Shown piece by piece: positions 33,606 through 43,391 of a stretch of DNA of 64,000 nt (within the stretch, counting starts at the first letter, position 1; each line of letters starts with the position of its first letter). The translations under genes and the position numbers were made by a program. The stretch covers positions 4,253,001 through 4,317,000 of the forward strand of contig NZ_JARXYR010000002.1 in NCBI RefSeq assembly GCF_029893635.1, given 5' to 3'. The notes under the pieces are model-generated. The model made no database searches, had not been told where the DNA came from, and saw nothing but the letters and a program-made list of their open reading frames with translations. Source of the DNA: Variovorax sp. TBS-050B (GTDB taxonomy: Bacteria; Pseudomonadota; Gammaproteobacteria; Burkholderiales; Burkholderiaceae_C).

Positions 33606-34505
33606 ATGGCCATCCACTACGACATCACGCACACCACCGTCTACCGCTACAGGAAGCCCGTGAGCTTCGGGCTGCACCGGGTGATGTTCCGCCCGCGCGA
33701 CAGCCACGACCTGCGCGTGCTCGCCACCGACCTGCAGGTGAGCCCCGAGGCGGCGATGCGGCTGATCCAGGACCCACACTCCAATTCGGTCGCGCTCGTG
33801 CAGCCGCTCGGCGAAGCGACCGAACTGCGCATCGTCTGTTCCTTCACCATCGAACACGTGCCCGCGCCGCAGGACCAGCTCACACTCGATCCGGCGGCCG
33901 AGTTCCTGCCCTTCGCGTATTCGGTGCAGGAGCGGCTCGACCTCGAGCACTACCTGCGCCCGCACCACGACGACGACGATGCCGGCACGCTGATCCGCTG
34001 GGCCCACCAGTTCCTGCACAGCGACAAGCCCAACAGCACGCGCGAAGTGCTCACGCGCATGAACGCGCACATCGGCCAGAGCCTCGAGTACAAGGCACGC
34101 GACGAGGAAGGCACGCAGACGCCGCTGCAGACGCTCGCGCTCGGCAGCGGCAGCTGCCGCGACTACGCGCTGCTGATGATGGAGGCCGCGCGGCGCCTGG
34201 GCATTGCCACGCGCTTCGTCTCGGGCTACCTCTACGACGCCGCGCTCGACACCGCCGCGCGCGCGCAGGGCGAATCGATGACCGGCGCCGGCACCACGCA
34301 TGCGTGGCTGCACGCCTACCTGCCGGGCGCCGGCTGGCTCGCCTTCGACCCGACCAACAACCTCATGGGCAGCGGCCAGCTGATCCGCGTGGCGGTCTCG
34401 CGCGATCCGGCGCAGGCGGCGCCGATCTCGGGCAGCTGGTACGGCGATGCCGATGCCTTCGAAAGCCTCGAAGCGGCCGTGGTGGTGACCAAGCGCGACA
34501 GCTGA
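33606..34505 (+). CDS. Transglutaminase-like cysteine protease family protein
   Basis: 299-residue protein with an N-terminal Bact_transglu_N domain (IHYDITHTTVYRYRKPVSFGLHRVMFRPRDSHD) and a C-terminal transglutaminase core with Cys-His-Asp triad in GSGSCRDYALLMMEAARRLGIATRFVSGYL (Cys about residue 184), THAWLHAYLPGAGWLAFDPTNN. This arrangement is the common bacterial transglutaminase-like protease (amidase/peptidase). An in-frame ATG 9 bases earlier (33597) is an alternative start. Cytosolic; no signal peptide. Substrate unknown. It stands alone after mnmC. Confidence 0.87.
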   Translation: MAIHYDITHTTVYRYRKPVSFGLHRVMFRPRDSHDLRVLATDLQVSPEAAMRLIQDPHSNSVALVQPLGEATELRIVCSFTIEHVPAPQDQLTLDPAAEFLPFAYSVQERLDLEHYLRPHHDDDDAGTLIRWAHQFLHSDKPNSTREVLTRMNAHIGQSLEYKARDEEGTQTPLQTLALGSGSCRDYALLMMEAARRLGIATRFVSGYLYDAALDTAARAQGESMTGAGTTHAWLHAYLPGAGWLAFDPTNNLMGSGQLIRVAVSRDPAQAAPISGSWYGDADAFESLEAAVVVTKRDS

Positions 34506-34572
34506 GCCGCTGGCGACGGCTCAGGCGATGCGCACGAGCCCGGCATCGAGCCCGGCCACCACTGGCGTGGCG

Positions 34573-35748
34573 TCAGATCACGTTCTTCTCAACCAGCGGC
34601 CGGTTCTCGCGCACGCGCGCGAACGACAGCGCCGACAAGTCGAGGCTGCGGTACTCGCCGAAGCGGATCAGCTCCGCCAGCCCGCGCCCCACCGCGGGAC
34701 ACTGCTGCAGGCCATGACCCGAGAAGCCGTTGGCGAAGTACAGGTTGGCGCAGTCCGGGTGCAGGCCGAGGATCGCGTTGTGGTCGAACAGGTTCATCTC
34801 GTAGTAGCCGGCCCAGGCGCCGGTCATGCGGACCGCCTCGAACGCCGGCACGCGCGCGGCCAGCGTGGGCCAGACGAAGCTTTCGAAGGCCGCGTGGTCG
34901 ACCTCGAGCGGCGCGTCGTCCGCGTCATGGTCCTCGGGCGGCGCGAAGCCGCAGATGAACTGCCGCCCTTCGGGCCGCAGCCAGATGCCCGAGGTGTCGA
35001 TCACGAGCGGGCAGCCCGGCAGCCGCTCGGGGCAGGAGAAGCTGAACACGCTGCGGCAGCGCCCGCGCACCGGCAGCGCGATGCCGGCCCAGTCCGCGAC
35101 CTTCGCGGCCCAGGCGCCCGCGGCGTTGACCACCACGTCGGCATCGAGCGTCTCGCCGCCTTCGAGCTGCACGCCGGTCACGGTCCGTCCCTCGAGCCGC
35201 AGCCCCGTCGCGCTTGCCTGCAGGTAGCGCACGCCCTGCGCCGCGGCCTTGCGCCGGAAGGCCTGCAGCACGCTGTAGCCGTCGTACCAGCCTTCGCCCG
35301 AAAGGCCGAGCGAGCCGAGCGCCACGCCCTCGGTCGAAAGCCACGGGAAGCGCGCCTGCAGTTCGGTCGGCGCGAGCAGCGCCACGTCCACGCCTTCGGC
35401 CTGCTGCAGCGCGTGGTTCTCGCGCAGCACGTCGGCGCCCGCGGCCGATGCGAGGTAGAGGTAGCCGGGCTCGACGAGGCCGATGTCGGGCACCTCGTCG
35501 CCGATGCGCAGGTGCTCGCCGATCTGCCGAAAGAAGTCGATGCCGTAGCGCGACATGCGGATGTTGACGGCGGTCGAGAACTGCTGGCGGATGGAGCTGG
35601 CCGAGAGCGCCGACGAGGCCTGGCGGTACGAGAAGTCGCGCTCCACCACTGTGACCGCGAGCGGCTCGTCGCCGGGCGAGCCGCAGCTCAGGAAGCAGGC
35701 GATCGCGGAGCCGATGGCGCCGCCGCCGATGATGACCACCCGACGCAT
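34573..35748 (-). CDS. FAD-dependent D-amino acid/sarcosine oxidase-family protein
   Basis: 391-residue DAO-family flavoprotein. FAD motif RVVIIGGGAIGSAIACFLS (GxGxxG at residues 8-13), followed by YRQASSALSASSIRQQFSTAVNIRMSRYG, DADVVVNAAGAWAAKVADWAGIALPVRGR and the C-terminal LYFANGFSGHGLQQCPAVGRGLAELI (NGFSGHGxQ, typical of sarcosine dehydrogenase/oxidase-like enzymes). It would oxidise a secondary or D-amine. It is divergent from a GcvA-like LysR regulator, which probably controls it. Specific substrate not determinable from sequence. Confidence 0.85.
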   Translation of the reverse strand: MRRVVIIGGGAIGSAIACFLSCGSPGDEPLAVTVVERDFSYRQASSALSASSIRQQFSTAVNIRMSRYGIDFFRQIGEHLRIGDEVPDIGLVEPGYLYLASAAGADVLRENHALQQAEGVDVALLAPTELQARFPWLSTEGVALGSLGLSGEGWYDGYSVLQAFRRKAAAQGVRYLQASATGLRLEGRTVTGVQLEGGETLDADVVVNAAGAWAAKVADWAGIALPVRGRCRSVFSFSCPERLPGCPLVIDTSGIWLRPEGRQFICGFAPPEDHDADDAPLEVDHAAFESFVWPTLAARVPAFEAVRMTGAWAGYYEMNLFDHNAILGLHPDCANLYFANGFSGHGLQQCPAVGRGLAELIRFGEYRSLDLSALSFARVRENRPLVEKNVI

Positions 35749-35808
35749 GATGTGCCCTTCTCGCTCGTGCGCGCTGCCATGGGATGACCGAGCAGAATAG
35801 CGCCACCG

Positions 35809-36702
35809 ATGAGAAAAGACATTCCCAACCTCGGCGCGCTGCAGGCCTTCGAGGCCTCGGCGCGGCTGGGGAGCTTCACGCGCGCGGCGGCCGAACTCGC
35901 GCTCACGCAAAGCGCCGTCGGCCGGCAGGTCGCCATGCTCGAGCAGCGCCTGGGCGTGCCGCTGTTCTCGCGCGTGCGGCGGCGCCTCACGCTCACCGAC
36001 ACCGGCCGCGAATACGCCGCGCGCATCCGCCGCCACCTCGACCAGATCCGGCGCGACACGCTCGAGATCAGCGCGGGCCACGACATGGGCTTCGTGCTCG
36101 AAGTCGCCGTGGTGCCCACCTTCGCGACGCAGTGGCTGATCCCGCGGCTGCCCGCGTTCAGCCGCCTGCATCCGAACATCACGGTCAACCTCTGGTCGCG
36201 CTCGCAGCCCTTCTCGTTCCAGGAGAACGCCTACGACGCGGCGATCTACTTCGGCGAACAGTTCTGGCCCGGCACCGAGGGCGGCCTCATCTTCGCCGAG
36301 GGCGAGATGGTGCCCGTGTGCAGCCCGGCCTTCCGCGACGCGAACGCGCCCTGGGACGAAGCCGCCTTCGCGCGCTGCCGCCACGTGCACCTGGGCACGC
36401 GCGCCCACGCGTGGCGCGACTGGTACGCGCAGCAGGGCTGGGACTACACCGTGAACGCCTCGCGCGGACCGCGCTACGAGCTTTTCACCATGGTCACCGC
36501 CGCGGCCGCCGCGGGCATGGGCGTGGGCCTCGCGCCGCGCATCCTGGTCGAGCGCGAGCTGCGCACCGGCGAGCTGGTGGTGCCGACCGACCGCCACCTC
36601 GAGGTGCGCCAGGGCTACTACTTCGCCCATCCCGAAGGCCGCACGGCCTCGGCCGCGCTCGAGCACTTCAAGCGCTGGGTGCTCGGGCTCACGCCGGGCT
36701 GA
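35809..36702 (+). CDS. LysR-family regulator, GcvA-like
   Basis: 297-residue LysR regulator. The winged helix (residues about 8-65: LGALQAFEASARLGSFTRAAAELALTQSAVGRQVAMLEQRLGVPLFSRVRRRLTLTDTG) has the L-x-A-F-x-A-x-A-R-x-x-S-F-x-x-A-A-x-E-L start of the GcvA subgroup. The effector domain contains VVPTFATQWLIPRLPAFSRLHPNITVNL. It is divergent from the FAD oxidase gene across 60 bases, so amino acid or amine degradation is the likely target. Confidence 0.92.
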   Translation: MRKDIPNLGALQAFEASARLGSFTRAAAELALTQSAVGRQVAMLEQRLGVPLFSRVRRRLTLTDTGREYAARIRRHLDQIRRDTLEISAGHDMGFVLEVAVVPTFATQWLIPRLPAFSRLHPNITVNLWSRSQPFSFQENAYDAAIYFGEQFWPGTEGGLIFAEGEMVPVCSPAFRDANAPWDEAAFARCRHVHLGTRAHAWRDWYAQQGWDYTVNASRGPRYELFTMVTAAAAAGMGVGLAPRILVERELRTGELVVPTDRHLEVRQGYYFAHPEGRTASAALEHFKRWVLGLTPG

Positions 36703-36787
36703 GGCCGCCCGCGCGGCATCGGCCTACGAGCGCACCTTCGCGGCCACGGCAGGCTCGACCTCGACGCAACCTCCGCCGACAGCCCAC

Positions 36788-37546
36788 GTGTCCGACCGCC
36801 CTCCCGCCTCCTCGTCGCGCCGCGCCCGATGGCTCGGCGCCGGCCTCTGCGCTGCCGCGCTGGCCGCGCTCGCCTGGGCGATGGCAAGCGGCGCCATCGC
36901 GATCCCCGAGCGCTTCAACCCCTGGGCACCGCTCGACCTCGCGGCCGAGCCCGGCTGGCTCACGGGCTTCAAGCTCGCACGCGCGAAGCGCGACCCCGCG
37001 CGCTGCTTCGCGGCGCTGGCGCGCACCGGCATGGCGTACGACCGCCTGCCCGACCGCGTCACCGGGCCGGGCTGCGGCTTCGAGAATGCGGTGCGCCTGC
37101 GCGACGCCGGGGGCGTGCAGCTCGGCAGCGCGCCCTCGCTGAGCTGCCCGATGGCGCTGTCGTTCTTCATGTGGGAGCGGCATGCGCTGCAGCCCGCCGC
37201 GCGGCGGCATTTCGACCAGCCGGTGCGCGCAATCGAGCACCTCGGCAGCTATGCCTGCCGCAACATCAACCGCGGCGAAGGCGCGGTGCCGGGCGCCTCG
37301 CGCAGCCGGCATGCGACCGCCGATGCGCTCGACGTCGCCGGATTCACGCTCGCCAACGGGCGGCGGATCAGCGTGCGGCGGGACTGGTCAGCCCAGGCCG
37401 ACGCGAACGACCCCGCCGCGCGGCTGCTGCGCGATGCGCACCGAGGCGGCTGCCGCTTCTTCGACGGCGTGCTCGGGCCCGAATACAACGCGGCGCACCG
37501 GGATCATCTGCATCTGGAGACGGGTGGGTTCTCGGTGTGCCGATGA
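36788..37546 (+). CDS. Extensin-like / LAS-type peptidase protein
   Basis: 252-residue protein anchored by one N-terminal hydrophobic helix (residues 14-38). The C-terminal extensin-like domain has the metallopeptidase pattern H175-x6-D182 (SRHATADALD) and H240-x-H242 (HRDHLHLE) known from LAS-fold (M15-like) D,D-peptidases, plus paired cysteines (C73, C96, C120, C157, C222, C251) suggesting disulfides outside the cytoplasm. It therefore may act on peptidoglycan, by fold analogy. Start is GTG at 36788. No operon partner. Confidence 0.85.
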   Translation: MSDRPPASSSRRARWLGAGLCAAALAALAWAMASGAIAIPERFNPWAPLDLAAEPGWLTGFKLARAKRDPARCFAALARTGMAYDRLPDRVTGPGCGFENAVRLRDAGGVQLGSAPSLSCPMALSFFMWERHALQPAARRHFDQPVRAIEHLGSYACRNINRGEGAVPGASRSRHATADALDVAGFTLANGRRISVRRDWSAQADANDPAARLLRDAHRGGCRFFDGVLGPEYNAAHRDHLHLETGGFSVCR

Positions 37547-37572
37547 AGGGCGACGGCGAGGCACCAGCGTGA

Positions 37573-37589
37573 ATGGCAAAGATTGCCAT
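37573..37589. promoter_or_regulatory. Candidate ParD operator, perfect 17-bp palindrome
   Basis: ATGGCAA, AGA, TTGCCAT: a perfect 7-base inverted repeat with a 3-base centre, ending 20 bases before the antitoxin ATG. TGGCAA at 37574-37579 could act as -35 with TACAGT at 37597-37602 as -10 (17-base spacer). That would put the transcription start at about the ATG itself. Autorepression by ParD or ParDE at such palindromes is usual. Confidence 0.65.
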
Positions 37590-37609
37590 CGTGCGATACA
37601 GTGAACCGC

Positions 37610-37927
37610 ATGACGACGATGAACATTTCCCTGCCGGCCGAAATGAAGGCCTTCGTGGACGCGCAGGTCGCCGATCGCCGCTACGGCAACGCCAGCGAAT
37701 ACATGCGCGACCTCATTCGCCGCGACCTGGCCCGTGAGCAGTTTCGGGCCGCCGTTCTTGCCGGCCTGGAATCGGGCGCGGCCGAGGAATGGACGGCAAC
37801 GCATTTCGATGATCTGCGTGCCGAGATCGCGCGCGCTGAAACGGCGGGCACGAAGTCGGCTGCGCCCGGAACGCGGCGCCCACCGGCCCCCGCCACCCAA
37901 AAGAAGAAGAAAGCGACCAGGGCTTGA
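37610..37927 (+). CDS. ParD-family antitoxin
   Basis: 105-residue antitoxin of a type II module. The ribbon-helix-helix DNA-binding N-terminus is clear (MNISLPAEMKAFVDAQVADRRYGNASEYMRDLIRRDLARE), followed by the ParD toxin-binding segment FRAAVLAGLESGAA and a lysine/proline-rich tail (KKKKATRA). A second ATG three codons later (37619) would give the more usual start MNISLP. The stop TGA overlaps the toxin TTG start. A palindromic operator lies just upstream. Confidence 0.9.
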   Translation: MTTMNISLPAEMKAFVDAQVADRRYGNASEYMRDLIRRDLAREQFRAAVLAGLESGAAEEWTATHFDDLRAEIARAETAGTKSAAPGTRRPPAPATQKKKKATRA

Positions 37928-38253
37928 AGGGCGTCACGCGGTTTCTCGTGCGTCCCCGCGCGAGGATGCAGATCGAGGCCGCCATCCGGTACTACGCCAT
38001 CACCATGCAGGCGCCGAGCGCGGCCAGGGGCTTCGTGGACGAACTCCAGGACGCCTACGCGCTGCTCAAGCGAAACCCCGATGCGGGTTCCCCGCGCCTC
38101 GAAGCCGAACTCGACATGCCCGGCTTGCGCTCGTGGGCGCTGTCGACGTACCCGTACCTGATCATCTATTTCCGCCGCCCCGACTGCGTGGACGTGGTGG
38201 ACGTGCCGCACACGCGCACCAACTATGTGGCGGAGCTGATGCATCGGCTTTGA
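37924..38253 (+). CDS. ParE/RelE-superfamily toxin
   Basis: 109-residue toxin with the ParE fold pattern: RFLVRPRARMQIEAAIRYYAI (usual R/K-x-x-A-x-x-D/E-I helix), FVDELQDAYALLKRNPDAGSPRLEAE, the core RSWALSTYPYLIIYFRRPDCVDVVDVPHTRT (R-S-W/F...Y-L-I-x-Y-x-V/R pattern) and VAELMHRL. ParE toxins poison DNA gyrase; related RelE-like members cut mRNA. The TTG start overlaps the antitoxin stop, ensuring antitoxin first. Its 3' end overlaps by 31 bases a gene on the opposite strand. Confidence 0.88.
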   Translation: MKGVTRFLVRPRARMQIEAAIRYYAITMQAPSAARGFVDELQDAYALLKRNPDAGSPRLEAELDMPGLRSWALSTYPYLIIYFRRPDCVDVVDVPHTRTNYVAELMHRL

Positions 38254-38894
38254 GCAATGCCGCACGCCGCGTCGATCGACAGCCGCGGCCACCGCTCGGC
38301 AAAACGCTTCGACGCCACGCGCTGCCGGTAGGTCGCCGCGCTCGCCCGCGCGGGGTTGTGCCGCACGCGCAGGCCGAACAGGTCGCCGAGCCCATGCGGC
38401 GCGATGACCTCGATCGCATCGTCTGCGCCCAGCCGCACGCCGACGCAGGTCGCGAACTCGGGCCAGGTGGCGACGCCCTCTTCCAGCGAGCGCAAGGGCG
38501 CGACGATCTGCCCGAGTTCCGCGGCAAACCAGTGATGGACGGTGGCCTGGTTCGTGACTTCCCAACGCACGCCCGGCATCAGCCCACGGAGGCGGCTTTC
38601 GAGGCAGGCATCGTCGCCGGCGCCGGCGGTCTCGTCGAAGTACACGACGTCGACGTCGTCCAAGGTCGAGGGCTGCGCGAAGCCGTGCAAGCGGTCCCAC
38701 ACCAGCGACCGCACGGCCCCGGCGCCGATGCACCACGCATCCAGCGCGAGGGAGCGCACCGCGGCGAGTGCCGTCATCAACGCCGGCGACGAACGGACCA
38801 TCGCGACGAGCCGCCGCTCGAGCTCGGGCTCCAACGGCTCGGCGCCGGCGTCGGCGCGACCGGGTCCTGTGCGCCGATCGCCGCTCGCACTCAC
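38223..38894 (-). CDS. Nucleotidyltransferase-family protein (DUF925-type)
   Basis: 223-residue protein. The region WCIGAGAVRSLVWDRLHG, then STLDDVDVVYFDETAGAGDDACLESRL, matches the nucleotidyltransferase-6 (DUF925/YiaA-like) family, with the DVDVVYFD acidic pair as metal ligands. Length fits. Target unknown (families with this fold add NMP to tRNA, protein or small molecules). The start is GTG at 38894, overlapping the VOC gene stop as GTGA, so the two are coupled. Its 3' end overlaps the toxin gene by 31 bases. Confidence 0.82.
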   Translation of the reverse strand: MSASGDRRTGPGRADAGAEPLEPELERRLVAMVRSSPALMTALAAVRSLALDAWCIGAGAVRSLVWDRLHGFAQPSTLDDVDVVYFDETAGAGDDACLESRLRGLMPGVRWEVTNQATVHHWFAAELGQIVAPLRSLEEGVATWPEFATCVGVRLGADDAIEVIAPHGLGDLFGLRVRHNPARASAATYRQRVASKRFAERWPRLSIDAACGIAQSRCISSAT

Positions 38895-39295
38895 GCGCCT
38901 TGCCCCTCCGCGTCATGGCAGACCACGCAGAGCTTGTTGCCGTCCGGATCGCGGAAGTACGCGCCGTAGTAGTTCGCGTGGTAGTGCGGCCGAAGCCCCG
39001 GCGGGCCCTCGCAGGTTCCGCCGTGCTTCAGCGCGATTTCATGGCATGCGCGCACCCGCTCCCTGGACGCCGCGGTGAAGGCGACCATCTGGCCGTTGCC
39101 CGGGTGGTGCGGCTGGCCGTCGTAGGGCCTGCAGATGACGAACAAGGGCCGCGCGCCGCCTGCGCCATGCCAGCCGGCCCACGGCTTCTCCGGCTCGCAG
39201 AAGCGCAGTTCGAAGCCGAGGCCTTCCATCAGGGCGCCGTAGAAGCCGAATGCGCGGTCGAAGTCGCCGACGCTCGTGAAGACATGGGAGAACAC
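38891..39295 (-). CDS. VOC-family (glyoxalase/bleomycin resistance) protein
   Basis: 134-residue single VOC domain pair: MFSHVFTSVGDFDRAFGFYGALMEGLGF at the start and HYHANYYGAYFRDPDGNKLCVVCH at the end, the usual first and last beta-alpha-beta-beta-beta units (metal ligands H and E/H implied). Functions in the family range from lyase to resistance to unknown. It overlaps the nucleotidyltransferase by 4 bases and is read first. Confidence 0.88.
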   Translation of the reverse strand: MFSHVFTSVGDFDRAFGFYGALMEGLGFELRFCEPEKPWAGWHGAGGARPLFVICRPYDGQPHHPGNGQMVAFTAASRERVRACHEIALKHGGTCEGPPGLRPHYHANYYGAYFRDPDGNKLCVVCHDAEGQGA

Positions 39296-39415
39296 GGGAG
39301 CTCCTTGGTGGCGGCCACGGCATCCACGCCGTCACCGTCCGCGCAGCATAAGGGAGGCCCTCGCCCGCGGGCCCCGACGCCCTGGCCCGGAATTTGCACC
39401 CTTTCGACTCAAAAT

Positions 39416-39438
39416 GACAAAAATTTTTCTTTTTTGTC
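39416..39438. promoter_or_regulatory. Candidate RpiR operator/promoter: GACAAAAA-N7-TTTTTGTC
   Basis: A perfect 8-base inverted repeat (GACAAAAA at 39416-39423, TTTTTGTC at 39431-39438) in a sharply AT-rich stretch 55 bases upstream of the RpiR gene. The region then continues TATATTTGAAAATCC, suitable for a promoter. Typical for autoregulation by an RpiR dimer; no known RpiR consensus is claimed. Confidence 0.6.
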
Positions 39439-39492
39439 TTATATTTGAAAATCCATTGTCACAACCGCACCCCATGGGTGCACCATCGCGGA

Positions 39493-40458
39493 ATGAACGG
39501 CACCAACGTCGACACCACCGGCACCACGGTGGCCCAGCGCATCGCGCAATCGCTGCCGCGGCTCACGCGCTCGCACCGGCAGGTGGCCGACTACGTGCTC
39601 GAGCATCCGCTGCAGGTCGCGACGCTGCCGATCGACGAACTCGCGGCGGCCGTGGGCGTGTCCGTGGCCACGGCCAACCGCTTCGCGCGGGCGCTCGACT
39701 TCGACGGCTACGCCACCTTCCGCGCCGAGCTCGTGCGCGGCTTCGAGTCGCTGGTGGCGCCGGTCGAGCGGCTGCGCGGCAACCTCGAGCGGCCGAGCAC
39801 GGTGGCCGAGGTGTTCGCCACCGCGCTCGACGAGAGCCGGCGCAACATCGAGGCCACGCGCCAGACGCTGGACCACGCCGCCTGCGAGGCCGCGGTGGAA
39901 CGCATCGGCAAGGCGCGCTCGATCTACATCGCGGGCTTCGGCGCCAGCGCCTGGCTCGCGGGCCTGCTGCAGCATGGGCTCGACGGCAGCTGCAACGACG
40001 TGCGGCTGCTCTCCAGCGTGAGCGGGGTCACGCATGCGGCGCGCACGCTCACGCATGCGGGACCGCAGGACCTGTGCATCGCGCTGACCTTTCCGCGCTA
40101 CCTCACCGACACGGTGGCGCTGGCGCGGATCGCCAAGGGCCAGGGCTGCGCGCTGCTCGCGCTGACCGACCGCCCGAGCTCGCCGGTCGCGCCGCTGGCC
40201 GACGTGGTGCTCTACTGCCAGACCGAAACCAGCTACCGCCCCAACTGCGAGACCAGCGTGCTCGCGCTGATCGAGGCGCTGACCAGCGCGGTGGCGCTGC
40301 GCGCGCCCGGCGCGGTGCAGTCCGCGAGCCGCATCCTGCAGGCCGTGCGGCCGTGGCTGCATGGCGGCCAGGGCCCCGTGCGCGGCGAACTGCCCGCCAC
40401 CGCCGCGAGCGCCGCCCCCGCGGGCAAGCGCCGCAAGAAAAAGAAAGCCGCTTCATGA
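39493..40458 (+). CDS. MurR/RpiR-family regulator of the peptide operon
   Basis: 321-residue regulator. The N-terminal RpiR helix-turn-helix (residues about 12-80: VAQRIAQSLPRLTRSHRQVADYVLEHPLQVATLPIDELAAAVGVSVATANRFARALDFDGYATFRAEL) precedes a SIS domain (about 130-260: GKARSIYIAGFGASAWLAGLLQHGLDG) that usually binds a sugar phosphate; here the ligand may be a muropeptide-like or other compound. The C-terminus is a lysine/arginine tail. The start was set at the ATG 48 bases into the open frame (MNGTNVDTTG). The stop overlaps the isoaspartyl peptidase ATG (ATGA), making it the operon's first gene. Confidence 0.88.
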   Translation: MNGTNVDTTGTTVAQRIAQSLPRLTRSHRQVADYVLEHPLQVATLPIDELAAAVGVSVATANRFARALDFDGYATFRAELVRGFESLVAPVERLRGNLERPSTVAEVFATALDESRRNIEATRQTLDHAACEAAVERIGKARSIYIAGFGASAWLAGLLQHGLDGSCNDVRLLSSVSGVTHAARTLTHAGPQDLCIALTFPRYLTDTVALARIAKGQGCALLALTDRPSSPVAPLADVVLYCQTETSYRPNCETSVLALIEALTSAVALRAPGAVQSASRILQAVRPWLHGGQGPVRGELPATAASAAPAGKRRKKKKAAS

Positions 40459-41423
40459 CGAACCGAATCCCCGTCATCGCCATCCATGGCGGTGCCGGCA
40501 CCATCAGCGCCGCCACCACGAGCCCGGCGCAGGCGCAGGCCTACCTCGATGCGCTCGACGGCATCGTGCGCGCGGCGCAGGCGCTGCTGCTTGCGGGCGC
40601 ATCGGCGCTCGACGCGGCCTGCCGCGCGGTCGAGCTGCTCGAGGAATGCCCGCTCTTCAACGCCGGCCACGGCGCGGTCTTCACGCACGACGAGACGCAC
40701 GAGCTCGACGCCGCCGTGATGGACGGCGCCACGCTCGCGGCCGGCGCGGTGGCGGGCGTGTGCCGCATCCGGCGCCCGGTGCGCGCGGCGCGCGCGGTGC
40801 TGGAAGACGGCGCGCACGTGCTGCTCGCGGGCGCCGGCGCCGAGGCCTTTGCGCGCGAGCGCGGGCTGGAGATGGTCGAGCCCTCGTTCTTCTCGACCGA
40901 GGCGCGCCGCCAGCAGCTCCACCGCGTGCGCGACACCGGCCGCGTGGTCGTCGACCATGAAGGCGCCGCGATGGCCGCTGCGGCCGCCGCGCCGCTCGAC
41001 GAGGACAGGAAGTTCGGCACCGTCGGCGCGGTCGCGCTCGACGTGCACGGCCACCTCGCGGCCGCCACCTCGACCGGCGGCATGACCAACAAGCGCGTCG
41101 GCCGCATCGGCGATTCGCCGCTGATCGGTGCGGGCACCTATGCCGACGACCGCACCGCCGCCATCTCCTGCACCGGCAGCGGCGAAATGTTCATCCGCGT
41201 CGCGGCCGCATACGACGTGTGCGCACGCATGGCCTACGGCGGCGCCACGCTCGAGGCCGCCACCCACGCGGTGGTGCGGCAGTCGCTGCCCGCCATCGGC
41301 GGCACCGGCGGCCTGATCGCCATCGACCGCGACGGCAACCTGAGCCTGGCCTTCAACACCGAAGGCATGTACCGCGGCCACGCGCGCGGCGACGAAGCCC
41401 CCGTCACCGCCATCTTCGCCTGA
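40455..41423 (+). CDS. iaaA: Isoaspartyl peptidase / L-asparaginase (Ntn hydrolase)
   Basis: 322-residue plant-type asparaginase precursor that cleaves isoaspartyl dipeptides. Self-cleavage would occur before T189 in [13 protein letters not shown] (GT/VGAV is the family cleavage site), giving alpha and beta subunits. Other landmarks: [10 protein letters not shown] at the N-terminus, [52 protein letters not shown], and [11 protein letters not shown]. In E. coli iaaA lies beside gsiABCD in the same way as here, which supports the assignment of the downstream ABC genes. Confidence 0.95.
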   Translation: MTNRIPVIAIHGGAGTISAATTSPAQAQAYLDALDGIVRAAQALLLAGASALDAACRAVELLEECPLFNAGHGAVFTHDETHELDAAVMDGATLAAGAVAGVCRIRRPVRAARAVLEDGAHVLLAGAGAEAFARERGLEMVEPSFFSTEARRQQLHRVRDTGRVVVDHEGAAMAAAAAAPLDEDRKFGTVGAVALDVHGHLAAATSTGGMTNKRVGRIGDSPLIGAGTYADDRTAAISCTGSGEMFIRVAAAYDVCARMAYGGATLEAATHAVVRQSLPAIGGTGGLIAIDRDGNLSLAFNTEGMYRGHARGDEAPVTAIFA

Positions 41424-41449
41424 GCGCAGCCCCTTTTCCTCTCGCAACC

Positions 41450-43330
<1,881 letters not shown>

Positions 43331-43340
43331 TTTTTCACCC

Positions 43341-43367
43341 GCAGGTTTTTTTAACGCCTGCTTTTTT
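43341..43367 (+). terminator. Weak terminator-like hairpin between gsiA and gsiB
   Basis: GCAGG (43341-43345) pairs with CCTGC (43357-43361) and is followed by TTTTTT. The stem is only 5 bases with a possible G-T wobble pair next to it. It may attenuate transcription or protect the upstream message end, letting the binding protein be expressed at a different level. Confidence 0.4.
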
Positions 43368-43391
43368 CCACGAACCGACTGGAGTTCTTCC

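Noticed and set aside
31541..33613. 690-residue minus-strand frame opposite mnmC
   Set aside because: mnmC on the plus strand has both enzyme domains intact; the reverse frame lacks any motif.
36703..36787. Coding sequence between the GcvA-like LysR gene and the extensin-like gene
   Set aside because: Short GC-rich gap with no start/ribosome-site pair and no recognisable product.
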